Shown here piece after piece: positions 31,013-40,907 of a stretch of DNA of 64,000 nucleotides (the first letter of the stretch is position 1; every line of letters begins with the position of its first letter). The notes below the pieces were generated by a model. That model saw only the letters and a list, made by a program, of their open reading frames with translations, had not been told where the DNA came from and did not search any database. The position numbers and the translations under genes are program-made. This stretch comes from Cololabis saira (Eukaryota; Chordata; Actinopteri; Beloniformes; Belonidae). The DNA lies in NCBI RefSeq assembly GCF_033807715.1, contig NC_084592.1, positions 372,001 to 436,000 on the forward strand, read 5' to 3'.

Positions 31013-31113
31013 TTTTTTTTTGTGGCTCTCTTTGACCTTTATTCAAGTTGCAGACAGGAAGGGGGTAGAGAGAGAGAATGGGGATGACATGCAGCAAAGG
31101 TGCGCAGGCCGGG
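31013..31113 (-). mobile_element. tRNA-derived SINE, 3' part
   Basis: On the minus strand: CTGCATGTCATCCCC, a CT-rich tract, CCTGTCTGCAACTTG, AATAAAGG and an A-run (T-run at 31013-31021). It continues the tRNA-like head found at 37612-37697; the Gmr1-type element inserted between them, with CCGGG duplicated at the junction. Confidence 0.75.
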
Positions 31114-32064
31114 TGTAACGAAGCGCATTTCGTTACTTGTACATTTTGCACATGTGGGTTATTTTCTGTGGCACAATAATAATGTACATGAATAACGGCA
31201 CTTTGCACTTTAGTCACGATAGCACTTTATTTACCAAGGCTTGCACAGTACAGTTTGCACATTGCGTATTTGCACAGTTTATTGAAGATAATTAATTGAA
31301 GATACAGATGTTGAAATTGCTCTATTTATTGTATATTTTATTGAAGTTATTTATTAGGTGATTGCATGCCTTCGGCCAGGGGCGGCACTCGGCACTCGGC
31401 TCCGCCTGCAAGAGAGTAGAGCAAAGTTGAGCTTCAACAGAAGACTGTGTAATTGCAAGTATAAGTCTGAAGCGTGTGCATAGTATTGATGAATATGTGT
31501 GGTGCAATATCGTGTGGGATAAGTGGGAATGCTGTGTGTGTACGAAGTTGTTTGTGTTAACACTTACCTGTCTGGTCCTGTGTCTGCTCCAGGGTGCCCG
31601 TCCAAAAGATTCCCCCGGGTGCATGGGCACGGTGATAAAGGTTCCGGGAGAGACCAAGTGGCCGGATAGGAAAGGGGGGGAATTCTTAAAGTGTTAATGG
31701 TTTTCTTATTTATTGTAAATATATTTTATAGGTTTTGGTTGGAGTAAATCAGTAACAGAGAAGTAGTGGAGCTTAGAAGCTAAAGGTAAAGGGGAAAGTG
31801 TCACTTGGTAAATTAGCCATTGGACAATATTTTAAGTTTACCTTTGTAGTGGAAGAATCTGTTGTAGGTGATTGGGAGCACAGTATAAAAGGCACCATTT
31901 TACATCTGACTGGTGGACTGATCGAACCTATGGTACTACGCTACATCTTTCACTGTTACTGTCATCAACGTGAGTGAATAAAAAAAATGTGAATCTGGGG
32001 AAACCTGACCATCTCGTCAAACTTTGTTCAACATTATCCAGCCGCTCACGGGTCGCCTCTCACA
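31114..32064 (+). repeat. Gmr1-type 5' LTR
   Basis: 951 bp, TGTAACGAAGC...CTCTCACA. It opens with a palindrome-like AACGAAGCGCATTTCGTT. A TATA-type AGTATAAAAGG at about 31880-31890 may start transcription, with GTGAATAAAAAAAATG at about 31973 providing the AATAAA signal. Confidence 0.92.
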
Positions 32065-32066
32065 AG

Positions 32067-32079
32067 TGGTGTCAGGAGT
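32067..32079 (+). promoter_or_regulatory. tRNA-Leu primer-binding site
   Basis: TGGTGTCAGGAGT, two bases after the 5' LTR, complements the 3' end of vertebrate tRNA-Leu (ending ACTCCTGACACCA). It primes minus-strand DNA synthesis. Confidence 0.8.
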
Positions 32080-32111
32080 TGGGGCCCACACCAAAAAGAA
32101 AGAAAATAAGC

Positions 32112-35100
32112 ATGTTGACAAGGAAAGGAAAGACAGATGAACAGCAGGAACCAGATGATGGAGCGTGCACATCAGCTGATCCAGGTCCTGGGGCAGAGGC
32201 TACAGCAGAAGAGAAGCTGGAAGAGCTGACAGGTCTGTTGAAAAACCTTGTTCGATCTCAGACTGTAAAAGAAAGAAAGATGGAAAAAGAGTCTGCTCGG
32301 CAAGAACAGCGATGGAAGGCCATGCAACATCAATTTTCACAAATACAGCAGCAAGTAAACCTCATGAGAGAAGAAAATGGACATGAGCATGAGAACCAAG
32401 TCGACGATGACGATGATGATGGTGATAATGACGATGAAGATGATGGTGAAGTTCTAGGTGAGATGACCAGCCAAAGTTTCAGGCCAGTGAGGGAGTCCCT
32501 AGCCCACAGGGAGCCTAAACTGCTTCCTTTGTCAGCAGAGGATGACATCGAACAATTTCTGACTACATTTGAAAGAATGGCCTATGTTTGCCGCTGGCCC
32601 AAAGGGGGATGGGCCATGCGCCTTATTCCCCTACTCACTGGAAAAGCTCATAGTGCCTATGTTCTTATGGACATTAAAGACTCTGAAAACTATGACAAAG
32701 TTAAAGGGGCAATACTGACAAAATACGAGATTACTCCAGATACCTACCGAAGACGATTCCGTTCCCTGAAGATTGATCCAGGTGAAACTCCACGAGAACT
32801 GTATGTTCGCCTGAAAGATTTGTTCTCCAAATGGGTGAAGCCAGAAATATCAACTGTAAAGGAAATTGCAGAGACTATTATCCTGGAACAGTTCCTGAGG
32901 ATGGTCCATCCAGAGCTGGAGATATGGCTTAAAGAACATGACGCCAAGACAGCAGAGGATGCAGCTCGCCTTGCAGAGGTCTTCATGTCGGCCAGAAGAG
33001 GGAGCCGGAGTGCCACGTTCGGCTGGGAGAACCACCAGACCTATCCAAGTAAGTCCTATGGGGGTGAACAGGGGTCTGGTCAGCCACAGAGTAGGGGTTT
33101 CTCTAGTAATCAGCAGTTTGCTCCCCAAGCCCTAAGCCCTGTTAAAAAGCCAACACCAGGATCAGTCAAACGGGAAGTCAGGTGCTACCACTGTAACGGG
33201 TTAGGCCACACCAAACAATTTTGCCCAACGATGAATCACACTAAGCCAGCTCTCCTGGGTTCAGTTCCAAGGCCAGCCAGAGTAGAAACTGTGAGTAAGG
33301 CAGGCAGAACAGCACCAGTCCTGATAAATGGGCAGCGGGAGATAGCCTTGCTGGATACAGCATGCTACCAGACAGTGGTTGTGTCTAGTTTGGTGCCCAG
33401 AGAAAAGTGGAGTGAGGACAGGTCGAGGATAGCATGCATTCATGGAGATGAACATGTTTACCCCACAGCTGAGGTCTATCTGACAGCAGGAGGCCAGACA
33501 TTTCTTCTGGCTGTAGCTTTAGCGCCAACACTGCCTTATTCAGTAGTTCTAGGCAACGACGTGCCCACTCTCTATGACCTGGTGCAGCAGGCAGATGTTG
33601 AGATGGACATGAGGGCTGATGAGGTTCAGAGGTCACAGGCAGAGTGTGGACCTGACAGGTGTGAAGAGGAGGTCAAGGGCTCAGAAACAGTCAAACCCTG
33701 TAATGTCACGACAAGAGCACAGAGTGTAAAGGGAATCCTCAGGGAGTTGCCTTTTTTGGGGGAAGACTGGGAGGCAGGCCCGGTAAAACCATCAAAGCCG
33801 AAAGCACAAAGAAGGAGAGAAAAGTTGCTCGGTGCCCCTAGGAAAGAGACGGAGGGCCCAACCAAACCCCCTGGTATGCTAGATTTTGACTTTTCCCCAG
33901 ATCTGGAGATGTTGCAAAAACAGGACTCCACACTGAAACAGTGGTTCGACAAGGTGACAGAGGTTGAGGGGGTCAAGCAGGGTAACTCAGGCTGGCTAGA
34001 TGAGGCTACCTATGTGCTTAAAGAAGGACTGTTGTACCAGCGGAAGGGAAATACTGAGACTTTAGCACTTCCACAGCAGTTCAGGAATAAAGTCATGGAG
34101 CTTGGTCATTCTATCCCATGGGCCGGTCACATGGCGTTCCAAAAGACCCTCAATAGAATTGGAGGTCGGTTTGTTTGGCCGGGGATGTATAGCCAAGTCT
34201 CCCAGTTCTGCAGTTCTTGTGAAACATGCCAGCTCACCTCAGCTAAAGGAGTAGCACGTGCCCAACTACAGTCTTTACCAATCATAGACACTCCGTTTGA
34301 GAGAATAGGCATGGACATTGTGGGACCCTTAGAGAGAAGCTCCTCAGGTCATCGCTATATATTGGTGATTTGTGACTATGCAACCCGTTACCCAGAAGCT
34401 TTTCCTCTTAAAACCATCAAGGCCCGACAGGTAGCAAACTGTCTCTTACAGTTCTTTTCCAGGGTAGGCATCCCTAAGGAGGTCCTCACAGACTGTGGGA
34501 CAAACTTTCTGTCAAAGCTATTGGGGCAGGTGTATCAAGTGTTAGGAGTAAAGGGCATTAAGACCACCCCTTACCACCCCCAGACGGACGGTCTGGTGGA
34601 ACGCTACAACCAAACACTGAAAAACATGCTGCGCAAGTTTGTCTCACACACAGGTGCTGATTGGGACCAGTGGCTGCCGTACCTGTTGTTCGCCTACCGA
34701 GAAGTTCCACAAGCGTCGACAGGATTTTCCCCATTTGAACTTTTGTATGGCCGCCAAGTGAGGGGGCCATTGGACCTGCTGAAGGACTATTGGGAGAGCC
34801 CAAAGCCAGAAAGTGACAATGTGGTGGCATATGTGGTCAAAATGAGGGAGAAACTGGAGGAAATGACAGCACTGGTACAGGAGAACATGAGGTCGGCTCA
34901 GCAAAACCAGAAGGTCTGGTATGATCGGAAGGCCAGAGAGAGGGTCTTCAAGCCTGGCCAAAAGGTGCTGTTACTGTTGCCAACCAGTGACAGCAAGTTG
35001 CTGACAAAATGGCATGGGCCATATGAAGTCTCCAAACAAGTGGGTAAGGTCACTTATGAACTGTATATGCCAGAAAAGCGGAAAAAGTACCAGAACTATC

Positions 35101-36626
35101 ATGTTAACCTGCTTAAAGAGTTCCAGGGTCGGCCGGAGCCTGTGATCCAACAATTGTTTGTGCGGGCTGTTCAGGATGAGGACACAAATGAGAAATTTTT
35201 TCCGACAAACACCACTGCAGCAGAACCCCTGGAGGTTGATGTGTCACATCTGTCTCCTACTCAGCAGGCAGAGGTCAGGCCACTACTGAACCCAGAACTT
35301 TTTAAGGAGACACCAGGGTTCACCTCGTTGGTCCAGCACAACATACGGCTGATGGAAAATGTTCCAGTGCGGCAGAAGAGCTACAGGATCCCGGAGCGAT
35401 TGATTCCTGTTCTGCAAAAAGAGATCAAGCTGATGTTGGAGCTGGGGATAATCGAGGTTTCCTGTAGTGAGTGGTGTAGTCCTATTGTGCTCGTGCCAAA
35501 GAAAGATGGTTCTCTCAGATTCTGCATTGACTTCAAATACCTGAATACAGTTTCTAATTTTGATCCCTACCCCATGCCCCGAATTGACGATCTGGTGGAC
35601 AGAGTGGGCAGAGCTCAGTACATCACCACGCTGGACCTGAGCAAAGGCTACTGGCAGCTAGCCTTGGCACCAGAGGCTAGGGAACTGACCGCTTTCAGGA
35701 CGCCGTTTGGGATGTATCAGTTCAGGGTCATGCCATTTGGGCTCCAGGGGGCGCCAGCCACATTCCAAAGACTGATGGACCACGTGCTGAGGGATGTTGG
35801 TGACTTTTCGGCAGCGTATTTGGATGACGTGGTGGTTTTCAGCCAGTCTTGGGAGGAGCACAGGTTCCACCTACAACAAGTCCTACAGAGAATCCAAGCA
35901 GCTGGCCTGACAATTAACCCTCGCAAGTGTGCTGTGGCACAGAGGGAAGTAGCTTACCTTGGTTACATCATTGGGTTTGGGAAGATCAAGCCACAACTGG
36001 GGAAGGTTGAGGCCATCCATTCTTTCCCGGTCCCCACCACGAAGAGGAAGGTTAAAAGTTTCTTGGGCCTGGTCGGTTGGTACAGGAAGTTTGTGCCTCA
36101 CTTTGCCGACAGGTCAATGGCATTGAATGACCTGACCAAAGCCTCAGCATCCAACAAAGTGCGATGGACAGAGGAGTGTGGCAGAGCCTTCCAAGACCTC
36201 AAGGATGCCGTCTGTGCTTACTCAGTGCTCCACAGTCCGGATTTCGACAAGCCTTTTACCCTGCAGACAGATGCTTCTGGAGTCGGCCTGGGAGCGGTGC
36301 TGCTGCAGGAGGTGGAGGGAGAGAGCAGACCGGTGGTGTTCTTGAGTCGGAAACTGTTGGACAGGGAGACAAGATACTCGACGGTGGAGAAGGAGTGCTT
36401 GGCGATGAAGTGGGCGATTGACACCCTCAGATATTATCTGTTGGGACGACATTTTTGGTTGGAGACTGACCACCGAGCTTTGCAGTGGCTGCACCGCATG
36501 AGGGATGCCAACATGCGTATTGCAGGGTGGTACCTGGCCCTGCAGCCGTATGACTTCACGGTTCAGTATAGGTCAGGGAAGTTCAATGTGGTGGCAGACT
36601 GTCTGTCAAGGATGTCTGAGGACTAA
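32112..36626 (+). CDS. Gag-Pol polyprotein, Gmr1 type
   Basis: Single frame, about 1504 residues, start at ATG 32112 (the longer open stretch upstream lies in the LTR and lacks an ATG). Residues 95-150 are a charged coiled coil plus an Asp/Glu run. The capsid (about 165-300) ends in RELYVRLKDLFSKWVKP...LEQFLRMVHPELEIWLKEHD, which resembles the SCAN domain. Zinc knuckle CYHCNGLGHTKQFC at 358. Protease with LLDTACYQTV (DTA, not DTG/DSG) near 415. Integrase: HHCC finger (665-705), catalytic residues in GMDIVGP, TDCGTNF, TDGLVERYNQ (735-830). RT: FCIDFKYLN and YLDDVVVFS near 1236. RNase H: LQTDASGVGLGAVLLQE, ETDHRALQWL. It stops at TAA 36624, 34 bases before the 3' LTR. It replicates and inserts the element. 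Confidence 0.95.
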   Translation: MLTRKGKTDEQQEPDDGACTSADPGPGAEATAEEKLEELTGLLKNLVRSQTVKERKMEKESARQEQRWKAMQHQFSQIQQQVNLMREENGHEHENQVDDDDDDGDNDDEDDGEVLGEMTSQSFRPVRESLAHREPKLLPLSAEDDIEQFLTTFERMAYVCRWPKGGWAMRLIPLLTGKAHSAYVLMDIKDSENYDKVKGAILTKYEITPDTYRRRFRSLKIDPGETPRELYVRLKDLFSKWVKPEISTVKEIAETIILEQFLRMVHPELEIWLKEHDAKTAEDAARLAEVFMSARRGSRSATFGWENHQTYPSKSYGGEQGSGQPQSRGFSSNQQFAPQALSPVKKPTPGSVKREVRCYHCNGLGHTKQFCPTMNHTKPALLGSVPRPARVETVSKAGRTAPVLINGQREIALLDTACYQTVVVSSLVPREKWSEDRSRIACIHGDEHVYPTAEVYLTAGGQTFLLAVALAPTLPYSVVLGNDVPTLYDLVQQADVEMDMRADEVQRSQAECGPDRCEEEVKGSETVKPCNVTTRAQSVKGILRELPFLGEDWEAGPVKPSKPKAQRRREKLLGAPRKETEGPTKPPGMLDFDFSPDLEMLQKQDSTLKQWFDKVTEVEGVKQGNSGWLDEATYVLKEGLLYQRKGNTETLALPQQFRNKVMELGHSIPWAGHMAFQKTLNRIGGRFVWPGMYSQVSQFCSSCETCQLTSAKGVARAQLQSLPIIDTPFERIGMDIVGPLERSSSGHRYILVICDYATRYPEAFPLKTIKARQVANCLLQFFSRVGIPKEVLTDCGTNFLSKLLGQVYQVLGVKGIKTTPYHPQTDGLVERYNQTLKNMLRKFVSHTGADWDQWLPYLLFAYREVPQASTGFSPFELLYGRQVRGPLDLLKDYWESPKPESDNVVAYVVKMREKLEEMTALVQENMRSAQQNQKVWYDRKARERVFKPGQKVLLLLPTSDSKLLTKWHGPYEVSKQVGKVTYELYMPEKRKKYQNYHVNLLKEFQGRPEPVIQQLFVRAVQDEDTNEKFFPTNTTAAEPLEVDVSHLSPTQQAEVRPLLNPELFKETPGFTSLVQHNIRLMENVPVRQKSYRIPERLIPVLQKEIKLMLELGIIEVSCSEWCSPIVLVPKKDGSLRFCIDFKYLNTVSNFDPYPMPRIDDLVDRVGRAQYITTLDLSKGYWQLALAPEARELTAFRTPFGMYQFRVMPFGLQGAPATFQRLMDHVLRDVGDFSAAYLDDVVVFSQSWEEHRFHLQQVLQRIQAAGLTINPRKCAVAQREVAYLGYIIGFGKIKPQLGKVEAIHSFPVPTTKRKVKSFLGLVGWYRKFVPHFADRSMALNDLTKASASNKVRWTEECGRAFQDLKDAVCAYSVLHSPDFDKPFTLQTDASGVGLGAVLLQEVEGESRPVVFLSRKLLDRETRYSTVEKECLAMKWAIDTLRYYLLGRHFWLETDHRALQWLHRMRDANMRIAGWYLALQPYDFTVQYRSGKFNVVADCLSRMSED

Positions 36627-36642
36627 GGTACTGTTCTCCTTC

Positions 36643-36660
36643 GGGAGAGGGGGGAGGAAG
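36643..36660 (+). promoter_or_regulatory. Polypurine tract
   Basis: GGGAGAGGGGGGAGGAAG abuts the 3' LTR and would prime plus-strand DNA synthesis. Confidence 0.85.
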
Positions 36661-37611
36661 TGTAACGAAGCGCATTTCGTTACTTGTACATTTTGCACAT
36701 GTGGGTTATTTTCTGTGGCACAATAATAATGTACATGAATAACGGCACTTTGCACTTTAGTCACGATAGCACTTTATTTACCAAGGCTTGCACAGTACAG
36801 TTTGCACATTGCGTATTTGCACAGTTTATTGAAGATAATTAATTGAAGATACAGATGTTGAAATTGCTCTATTTATTGTATATTTTATTGAAGTTATTTA
36901 TTAGGTGATTGCATGCCTTCGGCCAGGGGCGGCACTCGGCACTCGGCTCCGCCTGCAAGAGAGTAGAGCAAAGTTGAGCTTCAACAGAAGACTGTGTAAT
37001 TGCAAGTATAAGTCTGAAGCGTGTGCATAGTATTGATGAATATGTGTGGTGCAATATCGTGTGGGATAAGTGGGAATGCTGTGTGTGTACGAAGTTGTTT
37101 GTGTTAACACTTACCTGTCTGGTCCTGTGTCTGCTCCAGGGTGCGCGTCCAAAAGATTCCCCCGGGTGCATGGGCACGGTGATAAAGGTTCCGGGAGAGA
37201 CCAAGTGGCCGGATAGGAAAGGGGGGGAATTCTTAAAGTGTTAATGGTTTTCTTATTTATTGTAAATATATTTTATAGGTTTTGGTTGGAGTAAATCAGT
37301 AACAGAGAAGTAGTGGAGCTTAGAAGCTAAAGGTAAAGGGGAAAGTGTCACTTGGTAAATTAGCCATTGGACAATATTTTAAGTTTACCTTTGTAGTGGA
37401 AGAATCTGTTGTAGGTGATTGGGAGCACAGTATAAAAGGCACCATTTTACATCTGACTGGTGGACTGATCGAACCTATGGTACTACGCTACATCTTTCAC
37501 TGTTACTGTCATCAACGTGAGTGAATAAAAAAAATGTGAATCTGGGGAAACCTGACCATCTCGTCAAACTTTGTTCAACATTATCCAGCCGCTCACGGGT
37601 CGCCTCTCACA
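36661..37611 (+). repeat. Gmr1-type 3' LTR
   Basis: 951 bp; reads the same as the 5' LTR except GTGCGCGTCC here where the 5' copy has GTGCCCGTCC. Target duplication CCGGG follows. Confidence 0.95.
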
Positions 37612-37697
37612 CCGGGATTGGAACCTGCGACCGCTGCAGGACTGTAGCCTCAGTATATGAGCAGCTTACTTAACCCACTGCACCACTGAGCGCTCGA
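37612..37697 (-). mobile_element. tRNA-derived SINE, 5' (tRNA-like) part
   Basis: Minus strand reads AGTGGTGCAGTGGGTTAAG (A-box-like), then CTGCAGCGGTCGCAGG and GGTTCCAATCCC (B-box-like), the Pol III promoter of a tRNA-derived SINE. The rest of the SINE is at 31013-31113. Confidence 0.75.
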
Positions 37698-38327
37698 TTT
37701 CAGCAGTTTTAAAGTGGAGGTTTTCCTCCTGTAGGATACATGAGCTCCTTGGTCACCTGGTCAAATCAAGAGATGAAAAATAAAAAATAAGAATAAAATA
37801 AAAAACATGTAAGATGCAAATGATTATTAAAAGAAGGTGTTATTTCAGTCTGTGGGTCAATAGTAATTAAATGTTGTTGAAATATTTATTTGGTTCCATA
37901 ATCTTTATTTACTTCTGGAAGGGGTGCCGGTCAAACAGCATCCAGTGTAAACTCTCCAACATTTGATAAGCAGGTGACCTGAGGATCTTTTAATTGGTTT
38001 GAATTAGATTCGTAAATGGACACAGTCGTGTGTCCCAGAAACTCAGTTATCGGATCCGCGATCAGTATCGTGCTCGTACTCGTATGTTGTTTTTATTATC
38101 TAATTTGATTGGACAAATTCATTCCCCATCTTTTTTTAGAAAATCAAACTGAGCTACACAAACCAGATTTTTACATTTGTTTTGAATAGGTTAAATAACA
38201 CTTGCTTTTGAAATAATATTTGTTGATCAAATATCTGAAAGAAAGGAACGTTATCTTTTCAAATAATATAAATTGGAAACAATGGAAATGTTCATCTTTT
38301 TCTTCCCTCTAATGTGTAAAAATAAAC
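37698..38327. other. No recognised feature
   Basis: AT-rich sequence with no gene or clear repeat structure recognised. Confidence 0.5.
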
Positions 38328-38371
38328 TGAACCCAAACCCATCCATCCATCCATCCATCCATCCATTGTCC

Positions 38372-39570
38372 ACCGCATTATCCGAGTCCGGGTCGCGGGG
38401 GCAGCAGTCGGAGCAGGGATCCCCAGACTTCCCTCTCCCCGGACACTTCCTCCAGCTCTTCCGGGGGGACTCCAAGGCGTTCCCAGGCCAGCCGAGTGAC
38501 GTAGTCACTCCAGCGTGTCCTGGGTCTTCCTCGGGGCCTCCTCCCGGTGGGACATGCCCGGAACACCTCACGAGGGAGGCGTCCAGGGGGCATCCTATAC
38601 AGGTGCCCGAGCTACCTCAGCTGGCTCCTCTCGATGTGGAGGAGCAGCGGCTCTACTCCGAGCTCCTCCCGGGTGACAGAGCTCCTCACCCTATCTCTAA
38701 GGGAGCGCCCCGCCACCCTGCGGAGAAAACTCATTTCGGCCGCTTGTATCCGGGATCCCGTTCTTTCGGTCATGACCCAGAGTTCATGACCATAGGTGAG
38801 GGTGGGAACGTAGATCGACCGGTAAATCGAGAGCTTTGCCTTTCGGCTCAGCTCCTTCTTCACCACGACGGACCGATACAATGACCGCATTACTGCGGCC
38901 GCCGCACCCATCCGCCTGTCGATCTCGCGCTCCGTTCTCCCCTCACTCGTGAACAAGACCCCAAGATACTTAAACTCCTCCACCTGAGGCAGGAACTCTC
39001 CCCCGACCTGGAGGGTGCAAGCCACCTTTTTCCGGTCGAGAACCATGGCCTCAGACTTAGAGGTGCTGATTCTCATCCCAGCCGCTTCACACTCGGCTGC
39101 AAACCGCCCCAGTGCATGCTGAAGGTCCTGGCTCGAGGGAGCCAACAAGACCACATCATCTGCAAAAAGCAGAGATGAAATCAAGTGGCTCCCGAACCGT
39201 ACCCCCTCTGGCCCCTGGCTGCGCCTAGAAATTCTCTCCATAAAAATAATGAACAGAACCGGTGACAAAGGGCAGCCCTGCCGCAGTCCAACACGCACCG
39301 GGAACAGGTCTGACTTACTGCCGGCAATGCGAACCAAGCTCCTGCTCCGGTCATACAGTGACCGTACAGCCCTCAGCAGAGGGCCTCCGACCCCATACTC
39401 TCGGAGCACCCCCCACAGGATGCCACGTGGGACACGGTCGAAAGCCTTCTCCAGGTCCACAAAACACATGTGGACTGGTTGGGCAAACTCCCATGCGCCC
39501 TCGAGCACCCTGCGGAGGGTGTAGAGCTGGTCCAGCGTTCCACGGCCAGGGCGAAAACCGCATTTGAACC
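38372..39570 (-). pseudogene. Rex3 reverse transcriptase, 5' truncated
   Basis: Minus-strand frame, best preserved 39508-38612 (298 codons). Motifs: FVDLEKAFDRVPR (RT palm), [19 protein letters not shown], the catalytic FADDVVLLAPSSQDLQHALG at about 39140, and EEFKYLGVLFTSEGRTEREI. Upstream to 39570 a GRGTLDQLYTLRRVLEGAW segment is in frame. After a frame break near 38600 the C-terminus GRRPRGRPRTRWSDYVTRLAW is in another frame. The endonuclease half is absent because of the inversion or truncation. Confidence 0.9.
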
Positions 39571-39571
39571 C

Positions 39572-39991
39572 CCTCCTTGAACCGCCACCTTACCGTGGTG
39601 GAGGGGTTTGAGCACCCGAATGATCCGAGGAGCTATGTTGTCCGGGGCTTAATGCCCCTGGTAGGGTCTCCCAAGGCAAACAGGTCCTAGGTGACGGGTC
39701 AGACAAAGAGCGGTTCAAAGCCCCTTATGAAAGAAAAAACAACAAGGAAGTGTACGTCGCCCGGACTGGCGTCACCGGGGCCCCACCCTGGAGCCAGGCC
39801 TGGGGTCGGGGCTCGCAGGCGAGCGTCTGGTGGCCCACGGGACCCGGCCGGGCGCAGCCCGAACGAGCGACGTGGGCCCGCCCTCCCGTAGGAGGGTTCA
39901 TAAGGGGAAGGTGCCGTGTGATTTGGGTGGCAGCCGTGGGCGGGGGCCCCAGCGACCCAATCCCCGGATGACGACTCTGGCTTTAGGGACA
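39572..39991 (+). ncRNA. Rex3 5'UTR, inverted, with conserved hairpins
   Basis: Plus-strand copy of the element's 5' end. Hairpin 1: CGCCAC (39583-39588) pairs with GTGGTG (39595-39600) around CTTACC. Hairpin 2: GGGGC (39644-39648) with GCCCC (39654-39658) around TTAAT, extended by CC/GG beyond a bulge. These match the order and flanks (GAGCTATGT; TGGTAGGGT; GACAAAGAG) of the hairpins in the RTE-like LINE at 1388-1470. The remainder is GC-rich and non-coding. Confidence 0.6.
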
Positions 39992-40003
39992 TGAACCCAA
40001 ACC

Positions 40004-40480
40004 AGGAAGAAAAAAAAACAATACAAAATAACAGTATTAGGCTACTATATTTTCAGTTTTCTTTTTCCAGTACAGCAGAACTGAACTGCTTCACTAAAAC
40101 CTAGGACCGATAAGCCATTATTGTTGGATGGTTACATTTTTCAAAATTAAAGGACCAAAATATTATTTTCTACCTTTCTTTTTTCCCCGTCGTACCAAGC
40201 TGGTACTTAACCGGGACTTCTGTGTACCGTTACACCCCCATGTACGTCAAGGTCAATTGCGCACCCCAAAAAAAACTTTTAACACCAGCCACCACTGCCT
40301 GCCACGCCACCTTCTTGCACTTGTTGCCACACATTTGTTTATTTACTGTACATTTGTTTATTTCCTGCTGCTACTTTTTAAATCTGGGTACAGTGTAAAA
40401 ATAACTAGAGTCAAATTCCTTGTCGGGCATGTTCAAACTTGGCCAATAAAGCTGATTCTGATTCTGATTCTGATTGCTTA
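40004..40480 (+). mobile_element. LINE/SINE 3' end with (TGATTC)n tail
   Basis: GGCCAATAAAGCTGATTCTG followed by TGATTC repeats (about 40443-40476) is a typical 3' terminus of fish L2/CR1-type elements. The sequence upstream to 40004 is AT-rich and otherwise unrecognised. Confidence 0.5.
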
Positions 40481-40599
40481 TAGTATTGCTGCTTTTCCAG
40501 TCACATGATGACATGTAAACACGTTTTGAGGTTTAAGTTAGATCTGAAATCCATGCTGCAACTTCTAGATGATGTTACAGGTTAAGTGAGTATTTTTAA

Positions 40600-40907
40600 C
40601 ATACTTGATTCAAACCAAGAGTGGTTGGAGAGCCCCTGGACAAGCATCTTTCTAGCTCCGCTTCATCATAGGATGTCCCTTCCTGAGACCTCTGGTGTTG
40701 TTGCTGAGATCCCTAATGTTGATCCTCTCATCACAGATGTTTCTGGAATCACCTCCTTCCACCAAAGCGCCTCCATTGTGAAGTTGTGAGAGTGACCAAG
40801 GTCATCAAAGGGTCAGTTGGGTCTGCATATAGGGATGAGGTGAAAAACCTCAACAACCTATTCTCCCACACCAGGAGATAATAATGGACTTCAGAAGAAA
40901 CAGATCA
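40600..40907 (+). pseudogene. L2-like LINE fragment, interrupted
   Basis: Decayed coding stretch. Around 40840-40907 it reads NNLFS-like and MDFRRNRS-like residues in shifting frames, a motif of fish L2-type RTs. The next codons (SD-H) appear to resume at 42239, beyond the Harbinger-like insertion. Confidence 0.4.

Larger units (their letters stand above)
31114..37611 (+). mobile_element. Gmr1-type Ty3/gypsy retrotransposon, intact
   Basis: 6.5 kb element with 951 bp LTRs and a 5 bp target duplication CCGGG at 31109-31113 and 37612-37616. One uninterrupted gag-pol frame of about 1504 codons (ATG 32112). Domain order is capsid, zinc knuckle, protease, integrase, RT, RNase H; integrase before RT is the hallmark of the Gmr1 group within Ty3/gypsy. 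The LTRs differ at one base that I can see (about 31595 versus 37144). With primer site, polypurine tract and full frame it could be an active source copy. Confidence 0.95.
38340..39991 (-). mobile_element. Rex3 (RTE) retrotransposon with inverted 5' end
   Basis: Flanked by a 12 bp target duplication, TGAACCCAAACC, at 38328-38339 and 39992-40003. The minus strand carries the RT and the 3' tail of GATG repeats (seen as CATC repeats at 38340-38367). CGGTGACAAAGGGCAGCCCTG-type sequence at 39260 matches the conserved Rex3 site. From about 39572 the 5'UTR is present in plus orientation, head to head with the minus-strand ORF. One duplication encloses both parts, so this is one insertion with a 5' inversion, as produced by twin priming. 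Confidence 0.92.

Noticed and set aside
31322..31657. ORFs inside the Gmr1-type LTRs (111 codons, minus strand, in both LTRs)
   Set aside because: They are duplicated only because the LTRs are; no protein family is recognised and LTRs are normally non-coding.
31974..32111. Upstream extension of the Gmr1-type ORF into the LTR
   Set aside because: No ATG in the extension, and it overlaps the LTR end and primer-binding site; ATG 32112 is the first usable start.
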